This document shows, in pieces, positions 52,698-61,803 of a DNA stretch of 64,000 nt; position 1 is the stretch's first letter, and every line of letters begins with the position of its first letter. The stretch comes from Syntrophorhabdus sp. PtaB.Bin027 (GTDB lineage Bacteria > Desulfobacterota > Syntrophorhabdia > Syntrophorhabdales > Syntrophorhabdaceae). Where the stretch lies: positions 25,966 to 89,965 of the forward strand of contig MVQO01000026.1 of the NCBI GenBank assembly GCA_002067585.1, written 5' to 3'. The notes beneath the pieces were generated by a model. That model searched no databases, had not been told where the DNA came from, and saw only the letters and a program-made list of their open reading frames with translations. Made by a program: the position numbers and the translations under genes.

Positions 52698-53648
52698 CTA
52701 TATCCCTCTTGATGTCAGTTCCTTGATCATCTCTTGTACAAGTGCAATGCTTTCAGGATGTCGCATGATAACAACATCGGCTCCGGCAATTAACATGCTC
52801 ATGGCACTAACCGATTCCAGAAGAATGGTTCTTTTTTTCTCATCACCAAGTTTTGGGTCATCCTCCTGTGTCAATTTCGCCTCTTTTGTTTTCCATATTT
52901 CTTGTGCCAGATTACATACAATGGGGTACTGAAGTTTTATGTCTTCCTGTGTCAACCCTGCCATCTTATCTCTTTCAATCACAGAATACGAGTATTCCAG
53001 CCCATAGCCAAGGCCACCGGTTGTTGGGTCGATCAATATCTTTTCATCTTTGACTCCAAGGTTACCTAGAAGAATGTTCAACTGTTTTGCAAGATTTACA
53101 TCAATGGGGGATGAAGCTAGCACAGGGTGATTATACGCAATTGCCGTTGCCCCAATGTGCTTATAGTTTTTTTCCGACAAAGGGCCGATGGCCACATTTT
53201 TACCCTCACACACCTCAGCTACTCTTCTTAGGAGAACAGCGTCTTTCTCGTCATTTGACGTACCCCATACAATAACAGGCACATCGACTGCTTCAATAAC
53301 ATTTTTGACTACGCTAACGACCTCCTCAACAACCCTATCCTTTCCATTCGGGTCAGCACCTTTCAAATTTAAGGCAATAATCTCTGCATGGAAGACTTCT
53401 ACACATTTTCTTGCCCATGCTGCAGGGTTGCCTATAACATCTCTAAAGGGTTCTATTGCCCAATCTTGCCAATCATCAGGTTCGAAATCCCAGACTTCGA
53501 AGGCAATTTTTGGTGTATTAGGCATCTCTCCTTCAAAAAGATGAAAAGGGTAACATGTTTCTCCTCCAATGATTACAGCTTTTTCACCCGATCCCAAGGT
53601 AACTTCTTTAATCTTGCCTGTATATTTTACCTTTGAAATCTCAAACAC
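52698..53648 (-). CDS. acsD: Corrinoid/iron-sulfur protein, small subunit
   Basis: Small subunit of CFeSP, a TIM barrel that pairs with AcsC to bind and cap cobalamin. Recognised segments: VTLGSGEKAVIIGGETCYPF, APVIVWGTSNDEKDAVLL-type loop (here VPVIVWGTSNDEKDAVLLRR), DPTTGGLGYGLEYSYSVIER and the C-terminal VSAMSMLIAGADVVIMRHPE. 316 residues. SD GGAGG is well placed before ATG 53648. It shares a boundary with cooS with no gap. Confidence 0.95.
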   Translation of the reverse strand: MFEISKVKYTGKIKEVTLGSGEKAVIIGGETCYPFHLFEGEMPNTPKIAFEVWDFEPDDWQDWAIEPFRDVIGNPAAWARKCVEVFHAEIIALNLKGADPNGKDRVVEEVVSVVKNVIEAVDVPVIVWGTSNDEKDAVLLRRVAEVCEGKNVAIGPLSEKNYKHIGATAIAYNHPVLASSPIDVNLAKQLNILLGNLGVKDEKILIDPTTGGLGYGLEYSYSVIERDKMAGLTQEDIKLQYPIVCNLAQEIWKTKEAKLTQEDDPKLGDEKKRTILLESVSAMSMLIAGADVVIMRHPESIALVQEMIKELTSRGI

Positions 53649-53726
53649 TTTTTCTCCTCCCTTTACTAATCACAGAGTAACTAATCCATCCTCTGCTTAC
53701 TGCTCACCATTCACTACTTATCCTCT

Positions 53727-53942
53727 TTATGCTTCCTGTTTTCGTTTCTCACTGCCGTACCATTCGTTACTGTACCAGTAACGCAGGGCGGTTCTCAGAT
53801 AACCAAGCCTCTCTTCATGTGTCGTCAGTTTGGCTAGCCAGTTGCCCGTAGCGTCAGGCTTACCTTCTTCGAAAGTTGATCCCAGCGCCTTTACATTTTT
53901 TCCTTCATAGTTCTTTTTTTCTTCATAAACATAATCACCCAT
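53727..53942 (-). CDS. Unknown small protein (71 aa) inside the acs operon
   Basis: ATG 53942 (GGAG six bases before) to stop 53727. The protein is soluble and hydrophilic, without cysteine or histidine-rich metal sites, and opens GDYVYEEKKNYEGKNVKALG; the C-terminal half has an aromatic, basic helix LRTALRYWYSNEWYGSEK. It lies between cooC (145 bases) and acsD (78 bases), all on one strand, so it is transcribed with the pathway genes. I know no family for it. Inference: an accessory to CODH/ACS assembly or to the corrinoid protein. It could also be a chance ORF, but its ribosome binding site and composition argue against that. Confidence 0.6.
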   Translation of the reverse strand: MGDYVYEEKKNYEGKNVKALGSTFEEGKPDATGNWLAKLTTHEERLGYLRTALRYWYSNEWYGSEKRKQEA

Positions 53943-54087
53943 ACAAGTCTCCAAATCAAAGGAACTTCATAACTCTTTTAATATACCATCTGATGATGGA
54001 ACAGATAAAGTCCTTTTGGGCTTTTGGGATAAATAGCCAAGTGTTCACCTCAAACGATTGCGTTGGCAGTATTCAGGAACTATGGTT

Positions 54088-54852
54088 TCATTTAACGTGT
54101 ACAGCATTAATAGTTTTGGCAAAAATTGAATAAGAATCAGAAATTGCTGACGATTCCCTAGATATCGAGAAAATACTTACCCCTTCAGTATCAGCTTTTT
54201 CAAGAATCTTGTCCTCCCTTACAAACCCAGTTACCTCAAACCCTCTGTTGACTGCTAAATCACGAACTTTTTCTTCTTCAGATTCTCTGGCCATGTTTAC
54301 GATGATGTGCCAATTTTTAATGTTAAGCCTCAACTCCTTGACTAATTCAAGGATCCTTTTCCCGGTGAGCAAACCCCTTGGGGATGGGTCAGAAATCACA
54401 TAAAGATGATCGAGATCCTGAGTGACAAGCCTGCTCAAGTGTTCCATTCCTGCCTCGTTATCAGCCACTACAAAAGGATAATTCGTTTTGAGGGATTCAA
54501 TGGATCGCTTCGCAAGTGCGTTTGCAGCACAATAACAACCAGGTCCTTCAGGTCTACCCATGACAAGCAGGTCAAAGCCCTTTCCCTCAATGATGGCTTC
54601 GTGAACTTTATACTCAAACCAAACATCCTTTGTCATTCCCGTGGGTACATCTTTTTTCAGCAACTCTCGTGCTTCACCAATAGTAGTGTGAATATTAACG
54701 CCGAGTATCTCGTTCAGGTTTGAATTCGGGTCAGCGTCCACTGCGAGGACAGGTGCTACTTTTAACTCTTCTATGAGATAACGAATTAGTATTCCTGCTA
54801 TTGTTGTTTTTCCAACACCACCTTTGCCTGCAAAACCAATAATTATGGGCAT
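54088..54852 (-). CDS. cooC: CooC/AcsF-type nickel-loading ATPase
   Basis: P-loop ATPase of the MinD/NifH-like SIMIBI group that inserts nickel in CO dehydrogenase or acetyl-CoA synthase. Deviant Walker A GKGGVGKTT is at residues 8-16, followed by AVDADPNSNLNEILG, the Cys-Tyr-Cys motif in GPGCYCAANAL (the cysteines that bind nickel at the dimer interface), and ADNEAGMEHLSR. ATG 54852 is chosen because AAGGGAGAG precedes it; an upstream ATG at 54870 would overlap no signal. 254 residues. It is the second gene of the acs operon, 21 bases after the activator. Confidence 0.92.
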   Translation of the reverse strand: MPIIIGFAGKGGVGKTTIAGILIRYLIEELKVAPVLAVDADPNSNLNEILGVNIHTTIGEARELLKKDVPTGMTKDVWFEYKVHEAIIEGKGFDLLVMGRPEGPGCYCAANALAKRSIESLKTNYPFVVADNEAGMEHLSRLVTQDLDHLYVISDPSPRGLLTGKRILELVKELRLNIKNWHIIVNMARESEEEKVRDLAVNRGFEVTGFVREDKILEKADTEGVSIFSISRESSAISDSYSIFAKTINAVHVK

Positions 54853-54873
54853 TGAAAACTCTCCCTTCATCTT

Positions 54874-56817
54874 TCATGGTAACAGCTTGTATCTATGAAG
54901 TTTTTTCAATACTCCAGGAAACGCTTTATCATCGGTATGAGGCAAAAAGGATGCTGCCACAAATTCATCCATGAATTTTTGACTGGTTGAGAGCTCTACA
55001 TTCGTCATCTTTTTTGATATGCTTTGTGCCTCGTCTATAAATCTCCTGGAGAACGAAAAAAGCCTTGTTCCGAGAAGTGATCCATTGCCTACAAAAATAA
55101 AACGTTCAAGAGGCAGTTCCGGCAAAAGCCCGATAATTTGAGCCTTTTCAAGGTCAATATAATGGCCAAAACCACCTGCAATAATAACTCTCTCAATATC
55201 ATGAAAGGTTAGGCCGATACTTTCGACAAGCACCTTGCAACCCGCATAGAGTGCAGCTTTTGCACGAATTACATTGGCAAGATCAACTTCGGTAAGTACA
55301 ATATCTTTACAAATTTGCGTGTTTTCTTTTGATGCCACAACATACTCAAATCCGCTTTCGCCTTCTCGTACACGTGAATCATCCAGATCTCTTTTGAACT
55401 TACCGTTCTGATCAAGAATCCCTGTTAATAAAAGTTCTGAAATACCGTCTATAAGGCCAGAACCACATATACCTTTTGGCTTGGCCTTGCCAATCGTTAT
55501 GATCATGGGTTCGTAATTTACCGGATTGATCTTCAGCTGTTCTATGGCACCTGTTTCGGCCCGCATACCAAACTGAATTCCACCACCCTCAAACGCAGGA
55601 CCTGCCGAACATGAAGCACAGATGAGCCAGTCTTTGTTTCCAAGAACAATCTCGCCATTTGTCCCTACATCTATGTAAAGCGTAACCTTTTCGCTTCGGG
55701 ACATGCCACACCCTACAACACCAGCCACAACATCTCCACCAACGTATGAAGATACGCATGGTGAAGCTATAACATATACATGACCTTCCAAATCCAGTCC
55801 AAAATCCTTAGCGATTGCATGAGGATAAACATTTGTTACAGGTGTATAGGGTGCAAGCATTATGTTTTCAGGGTCAAGACCAAAAAAAAGATGCGTCATT
55901 GTCGTATTTCCTGCAAATATGAGGTGAGAAATTGAGGCCTTCCGAACGCCACTCTTTTTAACAAGTTGGCTGATAATTCCATTTACAGTATCGCCAAGTG
56001 CTTTCTGCATATTGGCAAGACCGCCTGTTTTCCGGCAATACATAATTCTTGATATAACATCGTCTCCAAATCTTATCTGCCCATTGTAATCAGATGCCTC
56101 AGCAAGGGTACAAATATCGTGGCCGTAATTTGTCAGGTCAATGATTTGTCCGGAAACCGTGGTAGTTCCTATGTCAAGTACAATTGCGTAATTCTCGAGC
56201 ATCTTTTTTCCGGTCTCAACATTTACAATCCGAAATCCATTATTACACAGAGTCAGTGTGACAGTGATTTTCCATATGGATTCACGGAATGTTCGAGCCA
56301 TACTTTTTAAAACATTAAGGTCAGCAGAAAATATATGTTTCTTCAATATCCTCCCAAGTTCCCTGACCAATCTCTCAAAATCTGAAATATTGTCTTCTGC
56401 AGTAGGTTCAGGAAGTTCTATATATAATTTGAAAAAAGGTGGATCCGCTTTCCGTTGTTTTATAAGCATTCCTAGGTCTGAAACCAGCAGAATAAGTGGT
56501 TTTCTGCCATTGTCTTTCAGTATGCTTCCATCAATTTGTGACTCTATGGGTACTTCTACGACTAGATTGCTTTCCGGCCTTGATCTGCAGGCAAGACGAT
56601 AACCTTTATCATAGTCAGCCTTTGAAATCTTTGGATGGCGCGTCGAAATGACACTCCCTTGAATTACTTTAATCCTGCATTTACCGCATGAGCTATTCCC
56701 TCCGCACGATGCATTTATGTAAACACCAGCCTTCATTGCTGCATCAAGAATAGTATCACCTTCATGTGCATCAAATATGCGTTCGGACGGTAAAAATGTT
56801 ATACGATACTTATTCAT
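54874..56817 (-). CDS. acsV: Reductive activator of the corrinoid/iron-sulfur protein (RACE/AcsV type)
   Basis: Uses ATP and a low-potential electron to return inactive Co(II) corrinoid to Co(I). The N-terminal domain is a plant-type 2Fe-2S ferredoxin (GVYINASCGGNSSCGKCRIK, fourth Cys in RLACRSRPES); the linker (about 95-210) leads to an ASKHA-type domain (DUF4445) with ALDIGTTTVSGQIIDL-type phosphate-1 motif (VLDIGTTTVSG), TLYIDVGTNGEIVLGN and VIIAGGFGHYIDLEKA. Start at ATG 56817 is preferred over the TTG one codon earlier. 647 residues. It is the first gene of the operon, which suggests activation machinery is made first. Confidence 0.9.
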   Translation of the reverse strand: MNKYRITFLPSERIFDAHEGDTILDAAMKAGVYINASCGGNSSCGKCRIKVIQGSVISTRHPKISKADYDKGYRLACRSRPESNLVVEVPIESQIDGSILKDNGRKPLILLVSDLGMLIKQRKADPPFFKLYIELPEPTAEDNISDFERLVRELGRILKKHIFSADLNVLKSMARTFRESIWKITVTLTLCNNGFRIVNVETGKKMLENYAIVLDIGTTTVSGQIIDLTNYGHDICTLAEASDYNGQIRFGDDVISRIMYCRKTGGLANMQKALGDTVNGIISQLVKKSGVRKASISHLIFAGNTTMTHLFFGLDPENIMLAPYTPVTNVYPHAIAKDFGLDLEGHVYVIASPCVSSYVGGDVVAGVVGCGMSRSEKVTLYIDVGTNGEIVLGNKDWLICASCSAGPAFEGGGIQFGMRAETGAIEQLKINPVNYEPMIITIGKAKPKGICGSGLIDGISELLLTGILDQNGKFKRDLDDSRVREGESGFEYVVASKENTQICKDIVLTEVDLANVIRAKAALYAGCKVLVESIGLTFHDIERVIIAGGFGHYIDLEKAQIIGLLPELPLERFIFVGNGSLLGTRLFSFSRRFIDEAQSISKKMTNVELSTSQKFMDEFVAASFLPHTDDKAFPGVLKKLHRYKLLP

Positions 56818-56820
56818 CAA

Positions 56821-57132
56821 GTGAGATATTCCAATATTTCGTAGGCCATTGTCAAGTATAGTGAAGGGTCACTACTCTAAAGTATACTGATAGTTCTTCG
56901 ATATTATTATAAATGGCAACAGGCTAAGATTAAAAAATTAGTAAAGTGTGGATTGCATAATCAATGAGGTTATTTTTAGCAAAAAAGCAGAGGAAGTGGG
57001 GTTCAAGACGCTTGACGCGTTGAGGGGACTACGTGAGTTTTAGCCCCTGAAGTCGTGACAAGAAGCATTGACATCATTATGAAAGAGTAATAGACTTGTT
57101 ACGTATCATCATCCAAATCACAGGAGGATTTT
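56821..57132. promoter_or_regulatory. Divergent control region between the acs operon and a small exported protein
   Basis: About 310 bases with no gene. It holds the acs operon promoter and the start of the rightward gene. Inverted repeats: TAGTGA-AGGG-TCACTA at 56859-56874, 42 bases before acsV, and GGGG...CCCC with an inner CTA/TAG at 57024-57047; a GACGC-TT-GACGC direct repeat lies at 57006-57017. A TTGACA on the minus strand at 56855-56850 lacks a good -10 partner. Which of these binds a regulator is not known. Confidence 0.45.
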
Positions 57133-57453
57133 ATGAAACGTTTTTTTCTGTTCAGTGTTATAGCAATTTTTACGATTACTTTTTTTGTAGTACCGGTCTT
57201 TTCGCAGGATGTTTACAAAACATGGCAACCACCAAATGCTGAACCGGAAGGCGAAAAAGTTTTATGGGATGCTCTTGTTATGCGACCTGCAGGACTGATT
57301 ACCTGTGTATTAGGAATCGGTGGTTATATTGTGTCTCTGCCGTTTTCACTGACTTCACAAACCCAGAATCAAGCCTTTGACAGCTTGATAGTGGAACCTA
57401 TAAACTATACTTTCTCAAGGCCAATAGGCCTTTTGGAACCAGCTAAACCCTGA
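57133..57453 (+). CDS. Small exported or membrane-anchored protein, unknown function
   Basis: A 106-residue protein with an N-terminal signal peptide (RFFLFSVIAIFTITFFVVPV, cleavage after FSQ) and a second hydrophobic stretch (GLITCVLGIGGYIVSLPFSL). The pattern RPAGLITCVLGIGGYIVSLP followed by VEPINYTFSRPIG resembles a small uncharacterised family found widely in delta-proteobacteria, sometimes misnamed multidrug transporter. SD AGGAGG precedes ATG 57133. It overlaps the convergent glycosyltransferase gene by 49 bases. Confidence 0.62.
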   Translation: MKRFFLFSVIAIFTITFFVVPVFSQDVYKTWQPPNAEPEGEKVLWDALVMRPAGLITCVLGIGGYIVSLPFSLTSQTQNQAFDSLIVEPINYTFSRPIGLLEPAKP

Positions 57454-58295
57454 ATGACCCGATCCTTTAAGCCAGATACTAGGGGTTGATTCGCAAGGGT
57501 TTCGTAGAGTTGCATATAAGCATTTGACTCTTGGAATCTACCCCTTTTTTTTGCCCCCATCGCGTAAATTATGCATTTTCTTTTTAATTCGTTGAGCGCT
57601 ACCTTGCGCATTTCTGGGTTTAAAGTACTGCTTTGTATTATTTTAACAAGACTCTGGATTCGAAATCTGTCCATAGCCGGATAAGCTCTTGATAGTTGAT
57701 CTTTGTGGCCACCTCTTTTTATGATAAATTGCTTGTCTATAAATAAGACTGGGTACCTACATGTTATTCTGAGCCACATATCGTAATCTTCACATACGGG
57801 CAGACTTTCATCAAACAATCCAACCTCATCGAAAAGTTTCCTTCTTATTACTACTGAGGATGGGCTTATGATACAGAGAGGAAGGCACCGCTCAAAAATA
57901 AAGCCAGAGTACTTCTTGTGTCTGTTTTTTTGGTTTAAGTGCTCACCATTTCTGATCCAGATTTCATCTGTATACGAGATGTCAGCGTCATTGTCTGCCA
58001 TTATACTCATTTGCTGGGTGAGCTTACCTTTTTTCCAAAGATCATCTACATCAAGAAAAGCAATGTACTCCCCCTTAGAGACCTGGATGCCCATATTTCG
58101 TGCGCTGCTTATTCCTCTGTTTTGCTTCCAAACGTAACGGAGGGGAAGATGCCTTACCTCTTCCGAGGATCCATCAAAAGATCCATCATCAACCACTATT
58201 ACTTCTTTGTTTTTATAATCCTGATTAATTACGGAGAGTACTGCTTCTTTGAGAAATGCCCTTCTATTGTAAGTCGTTATTACGATTGATACCAT
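57405..58295 (-). CDS. Glycosyltransferase family 2 protein
   Basis: Cytoplasmic GT-A fold transferase using a nucleotide sugar. N-terminal VSIVITTYNRRAFLKEAVLS and VIVVDDGSFDGS, the nucleotide-sugar/metal motif FLDVDDLW, and a VCEDYDMWLRI acceptor-side segment are present. 296 residues. It overlaps the downstream small gene on the other strand and the upstream GH57 gene by 32 bases on the same strand, so it is translated with that. The sugar product is unknown; glycan or surface polysaccharide is possible. Confidence 0.85.
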   Translation of the reverse strand: MVSIVITTYNRRAFLKEAVLSVINQDYKNKEVIVVDDGSFDGSSEEVRHLPLRYVWKQNRGISSARNMGIQVSKGEYIAFLDVDDLWKKGKLTQQMSIMADNDADISYTDEIWIRNGEHLNQKNRHKKYSGFIFERCLPLCIISPSSVVIRRKLFDEVGLFDESLPVCEDYDMWLRITCRYPVLFIDKQFIIKRGGHKDQLSRAYPAMDRFRIQSLVKIIQSSTLNPEMRKVALNELKRKCIIYAMGAKKRGRFQESNAYMQLYETLANQPLVSGLKDRVIQGLAGSKRPIGLEKV

Positions 58296-60333
58296 TTACT
58301 GTAAGCTTCAAATGAATAGCTCTTGAACCGTTAGTTAAATCAATATCCCACACTGGCATGCACATGGTACTCTGGTAATTCCGCTCAAACCCTGTTTCAG
58401 AGAGAGAAACAACCTCTACCGGGAAAGTCCAGACTGAGATAGGGTGGTCACACTCGATGGTCGGTGCCACTTTTTGGTATGGGTCATAAAATTGTAACAT
58501 TCGTGACGGCTTATATATGCCTTTTGAAGTCAAGGGTATTCTGCCTGACCCCAGGTCCATATATCTATCACCGCCACTTCCAAGGAAAGAGAAATTAAAT
58601 TCCACACCAAAAAGAAAATTCTCTTTCACATCACCATCAATTTGATAATCAATGTACACTGCTGATTCATTGGCGGTCATGCGAATTGTTTTTTTAATGA
58701 CAAGAGGAATTCCTATTCCTCCTTTCCAGTAATGACCTTCTCTCACAAGAGAAAGAATTGTGGACTTGTTTTCATTCTTACAGGACGCCTCGTATGGTTC
58801 CTTAACAAAATCTCCGGGTTCAAAATACTGACATCTGTAAAAGGACTCCCAGGTAACATCCTTGCCCATAACATGATCAACAAGCGAAGCACGCCGGTAC
58901 CAGTCGTAGTATAGGAAACGCTCCAGGCCCTCTTCCTTTGCCATAAACATATCATGAATTGTTTTGGTGCCATCTGCCACGTCAGTTGAAGAAGTCATTT
59001 TGACCTTATCATGGTATCCTTCATATCGCCTGTAAAGGTTAGCCATTATATTTGAAGAGGCCGGTTTATAATCAAGTTCATACAGTGTGCCACCTTCTTT
59101 TAGGTAAAAGTAAGCCTTCAAAAAATTATTAGTAAGAACGGCTTCATCTATACCGTCCATGTTAACATCGTCAATTATCCCAGTAACAAAGGGTTCTTTT
59201 GGGTCCAAGATCTTTTCGGCTTCAATAAGATGTTCGTAGACGGACGCCCGTAGATGGGGCAGATAGAGCCCGCCAAACACTCCATGCCAATAACTATCGT
59301 TGCACTGAGCCATGTACACATGCTTCTTTGCTTCAGGGTTTTCATTCGCTATCTTTGTCAATGAAAGCATTTTTTTGTGCATGTCATTACTTTCAGGGTA
59401 TTTTATCAGAAAATATTTGAAGTACCCACCTTTAATAATTGTCTTCTTACTGGGTTTTTTATCAGAAATTGCAGCACTATATTCTTTCGCAAAAATTGGG
59501 GGCAAACTCCATTCTCCCATTTCTTTATAGGACTGACAATCAAGATAGATAGGGCCTTTCGGGGGGGTCGTAAGGTACTCAGAGAACGTAACTGTTCTAA
59601 GCCACTTCTGATTCCCAGTTAAATATTCAAAAAACATTTTCAACCATCCCTCTTCATAGACTGACTTCTTCGTCCCCGGCCAAAGGCCGAACTTTTCACC
59701 ATCATCACCGAAAACAGCAAGCTTGTGGCCTTTCCCATCTGCGTCTTTTAGATAAGTGTCCAAAACATCCAATGGTTTAAAGGGTATTGTATAGCGCAGA
59801 AATTCAAGGCCAGGGAAAATAGCCAATTTATGTCCTTCGAATTCGCTCATATAATATCCGAACAGGTCATCTTCGGTCATACCGATTGCTTTAAAATGAT
59901 TGTCATCCACCAAGGTATATGTGATCCCTGCCTTGCTTAAAGTTTGCGGTATATGTGGTTCGTAAACCCGTTCAGCAAGCCATGCGCCCTTTGGCCTCTC
60001 ACCGAAGATTTCTTCCATAAGGTCTGCATGCATCCTGATCTGATTACACCCATCATCTTCCGGAATAAGTGAAAGCACCGGTTCATACATACCACCTGAA
60101 ACAACCTCGATCCGTCCTTGTTCCTTCAGTAACTTTAGGAGAGCAACATAATCAGGTTTCTTTTCCAGAAGCCATGTAAAAAGATAACCAGAGAAATGGA
60201 GATTGATCTTGATGTCTTTATATTCTTTGAGTACTTCAAAAAAAGGCAAATATGCAGCTTTATAAGCATCTTCAAGGATATAATCCATGTTGCCCACGGG
60301 TTGATGATTATGAATACAGATAATGAGGTTCAT
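58264..60333 (-). CDS. GH57 family alpha-glucan enzyme (amylase / 4-alpha-glucanotransferase type)
   Basis: A 689-residue enzyme of glycoside hydrolase family 57, close in length to Thermococcus 4-alpha-glucanotransferase (659). Motifs: HNHQPVGN (motif 1), GGMYEPVLSLIP (motif 2), nucleophile E121 in GAWLAERVYEP (motif 3) and acid D210/D211 in VFGDDGEKFGLWPG (motif 4). A C-terminal beta domain follows. No signal peptide; it acts on cytoplasmic alpha-glucan, as presumably does the GH13 enzyme in this window. It is the first protein gene after tRNA-Asp (18 bases) and overlaps the GT2 gene by 32 bases. Confidence 0.9.
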   Translation of the reverse strand: MNLIICIHNHQPVGNMDYILEDAYKAAYLPFFEVLKEYKDIKINLHFSGYLFTWLLEKKPDYVALLKLLKEQGRIEVVSGGMYEPVLSLIPEDDGCNQIRMHADLMEEIFGERPKGAWLAERVYEPHIPQTLSKAGITYTLVDDNHFKAIGMTEDDLFGYYMSEFEGHKLAIFPGLEFLRYTIPFKPLDVLDTYLKDADGKGHKLAVFGDDGEKFGLWPGTKKSVYEEGWLKMFFEYLTGNQKWLRTVTFSEYLTTPPKGPIYLDCQSYKEMGEWSLPPIFAKEYSAAISDKKPSKKTIIKGGYFKYFLIKYPESNDMHKKMLSLTKIANENPEAKKHVYMAQCNDSYWHGVFGGLYLPHLRASVYEHLIEAEKILDPKEPFVTGIIDDVNMDGIDEAVLTNNFLKAYFYLKEGGTLYELDYKPASSNIMANLYRRYEGYHDKVKMTSSTDVADGTKTIHDMFMAKEEGLERFLYYDWYRRASLVDHVMGKDVTWESFYRCQYFEPGDFVKEPYEASCKNENKSTILSLVREGHYWKGGIGIPLVIKKTIRMTANESAVYIDYQIDGDVKENFLFGVEFNFSFLGSGGDRYMDLGSGRIPLTSKGIYKPSRMLQFYDPYQKVAPTIECDHPISVWTFPVEVVSLSETGFERNYQSTMCMPVWDIDLTNGSRAIHLKLTVNGINRNNDLQ

Positions 60334-60351
60334 GTAGACCTTTAAAGAAAT

Positions 60352-60430
<79 letters not shown>

Positions 60431-60438
60431 ATGAATGG

Positions 60439-60510
60439 TAGGCGGGAGAGGTTTTGAACCTCCGACCCCCGGCTTGTAAGGCCGATGCTCTCCCACTGAG
60501 CTACCCGCCC
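60439..60510 (-). tRNA. tRNA-Val (anticodon TAC)
   Basis: Cloverleaf on the minus strand: acceptor GGGCGGG pairing with CCCGCCT (one G-T), D arm with AGCTCAGTGGGAGAGC, anticodon loop CTTACAA (anticodon TAC), T arm GGAGGTTCAAAACCTC. Discriminator A, followed by an encoded CCA at 60438-60436, unlike the other three tRNAs here. Confidence 0.95.
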
Positions 60511-60543
60511 ATACTATATCAGCTTACCACTCCTGTGTCAACC

Positions 60544-61803
60544 TTATGCAATTTCGGCCTCTTCTTCATAGATCAAAATTGGCCTGTCGTGATTCACAAT
60601 GACTTCTTCACTCAATACACACTCTTTGACATTTGTAAGGGCCGGAATTTCGTACATAACATCGAGCATAACCCTTTCCATGATTGATCTCAGCCCTCTT
60701 GCACCAGTTTTCTTCTTCATCGCCTCCCGTGCAATACCTCTTAGGGCTCCTTCCGTAAACGTTAATTTAACGTTTTCCAGGTCAAAAAGTCGCTTGTACT
60801 GTTTTACAATGGCATTGCGTGGTCTTTTGAGGATTTCAACAAGATTGTCCTCAGTCAATTCTCCGAGCGTGGCAATAATAGGTAATCTTCCTATGAACTC
60901 AGGAATTAAGCCATATTTGAGAAGATCCTCAGGCTGAATATCTTTTATCAATTCTGAATATTGTTTGTCTCTTCCACCCTCTACATCAACACCAAAACCG
61001 ATGCTTTTCTTTCCAATCCTGTTCGCAACGATAGACTCTGCTCCATGAAATGCCCCTCCGCAAATAAAAAGGATGTTTGACGTATCTACCTTTATATAAT
61101 CCTGTTGTGGATGCTTTCTTCCGCCCTTTGGAGGTACATTAGCCACAGTGCCCTCGATTATCTTCAATAGGGCCTGCTGGACTCCCTCACCGGAAACATC
61201 ACGTGTAATGGAAGGGCTATCTATTTTTTTTGAAATTTTATCTATTTCATCAATATAAACGATGCCACGTTCTGCCCGCTCAACATTATAATCAGCAGAC
61301 TGGAGAAGATAGAGGATTATGTTCTCCACATCCTCGCCCACATACCCTGCCTCAGTCAAAGTTGTAGCATCCGCTATAGTAAAGGGGACATGCAGGATTT
61401 TCGCCAATGTCTGAGCAAGCAGTGTCTTTCCAGACCCTGTGGGACCAATAAGGAGAATATTGCTTTTTTGAATTTCCACATCATCGAATGTGGCTTTTGA
61501 TTCAATTCTCTTATAATGATTATAAACTGCCACTGAAAGGACTTTTTTTGCAAAGTCTTGACCTATGACATACTCATCAAGAAGTCTTCTTATTTCATGA
61601 GGCTTTGGAATCGATGTTTTAATATAATCAAATCTTTCCTTTTTTGCCTCATCCTGAATAATCTCATTGCAAAGTTCAATACATTCATCACAGATGTATA
61701 CCATCGGTCCAGCAATAAGTTTTTTGACCTCATCTTGGCTTTTTCCACAAAAAGAACAATGGAGTTTCATTGTCCTTCCGTTACTCTTCTTAATCATTGT
61801 CAT
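60544..61803 (-). CDS. clpX: ATP-dependent protease ATP-binding subunit ClpX
   Basis: AAA+ unfoldase that feeds substrates to ClpP. N-terminal zinc-binding domain with four cysteines ([13 protein letters not shown], then [11 protein letters not shown]), Walker A GPTGSGKT, Walker B (VYIDEIDKI), pore loop AVYVGEDV-type ([13 protein letters not shown]) and the IGF-type tripod GFGVDVEG region. 419 residues, normal. It overlaps clpP by 4 bases and is followed by tRNA-Val. Confidence 0.96.
   Translation of the reverse strand: MTMIKKSNGRTMKLHCSFCGKSQDEVKKLIAGPMVYICDECIELCNEIIQDEAKKERFDYIKTSIPKPHEIRRLLDEYVIGQDFAKKVLSVAVYNHYKRIESKATFDDVEIQKSNILLIGPTGSGKTLLAQTLAKILHVPFTIADATTLTEAGYVGEDVENIILYLLQSADYNVERAERGIVYIDEIDKISKKIDSPSITRDVSGEGVQQALLKIIEGTVANVPPKGGRKHPQQDYIKVDTSNILFICGGAFHGAESIVANRIGKKSIGFGVDVEGGRDKQYSELIKDIQPEDLLKYGLIPEFIGRLPIIATLGELTEDNLVEILKRPRNAIVKQYKRLFDLENVKLTFTEGALRGIAREAMKKKTGARGLRSIMERVMLDVMYEIPALTNVKECVLSEEVIVNHDRPILIYEEEAEIA

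Noticed and set aside
56827..56855. Sigma-70 promoter for acsV from TTGACA at 56855-56850
   Set aside because: At the correct spacing there is no acceptable -10 hexamer, and transcription would begin at the start codon.
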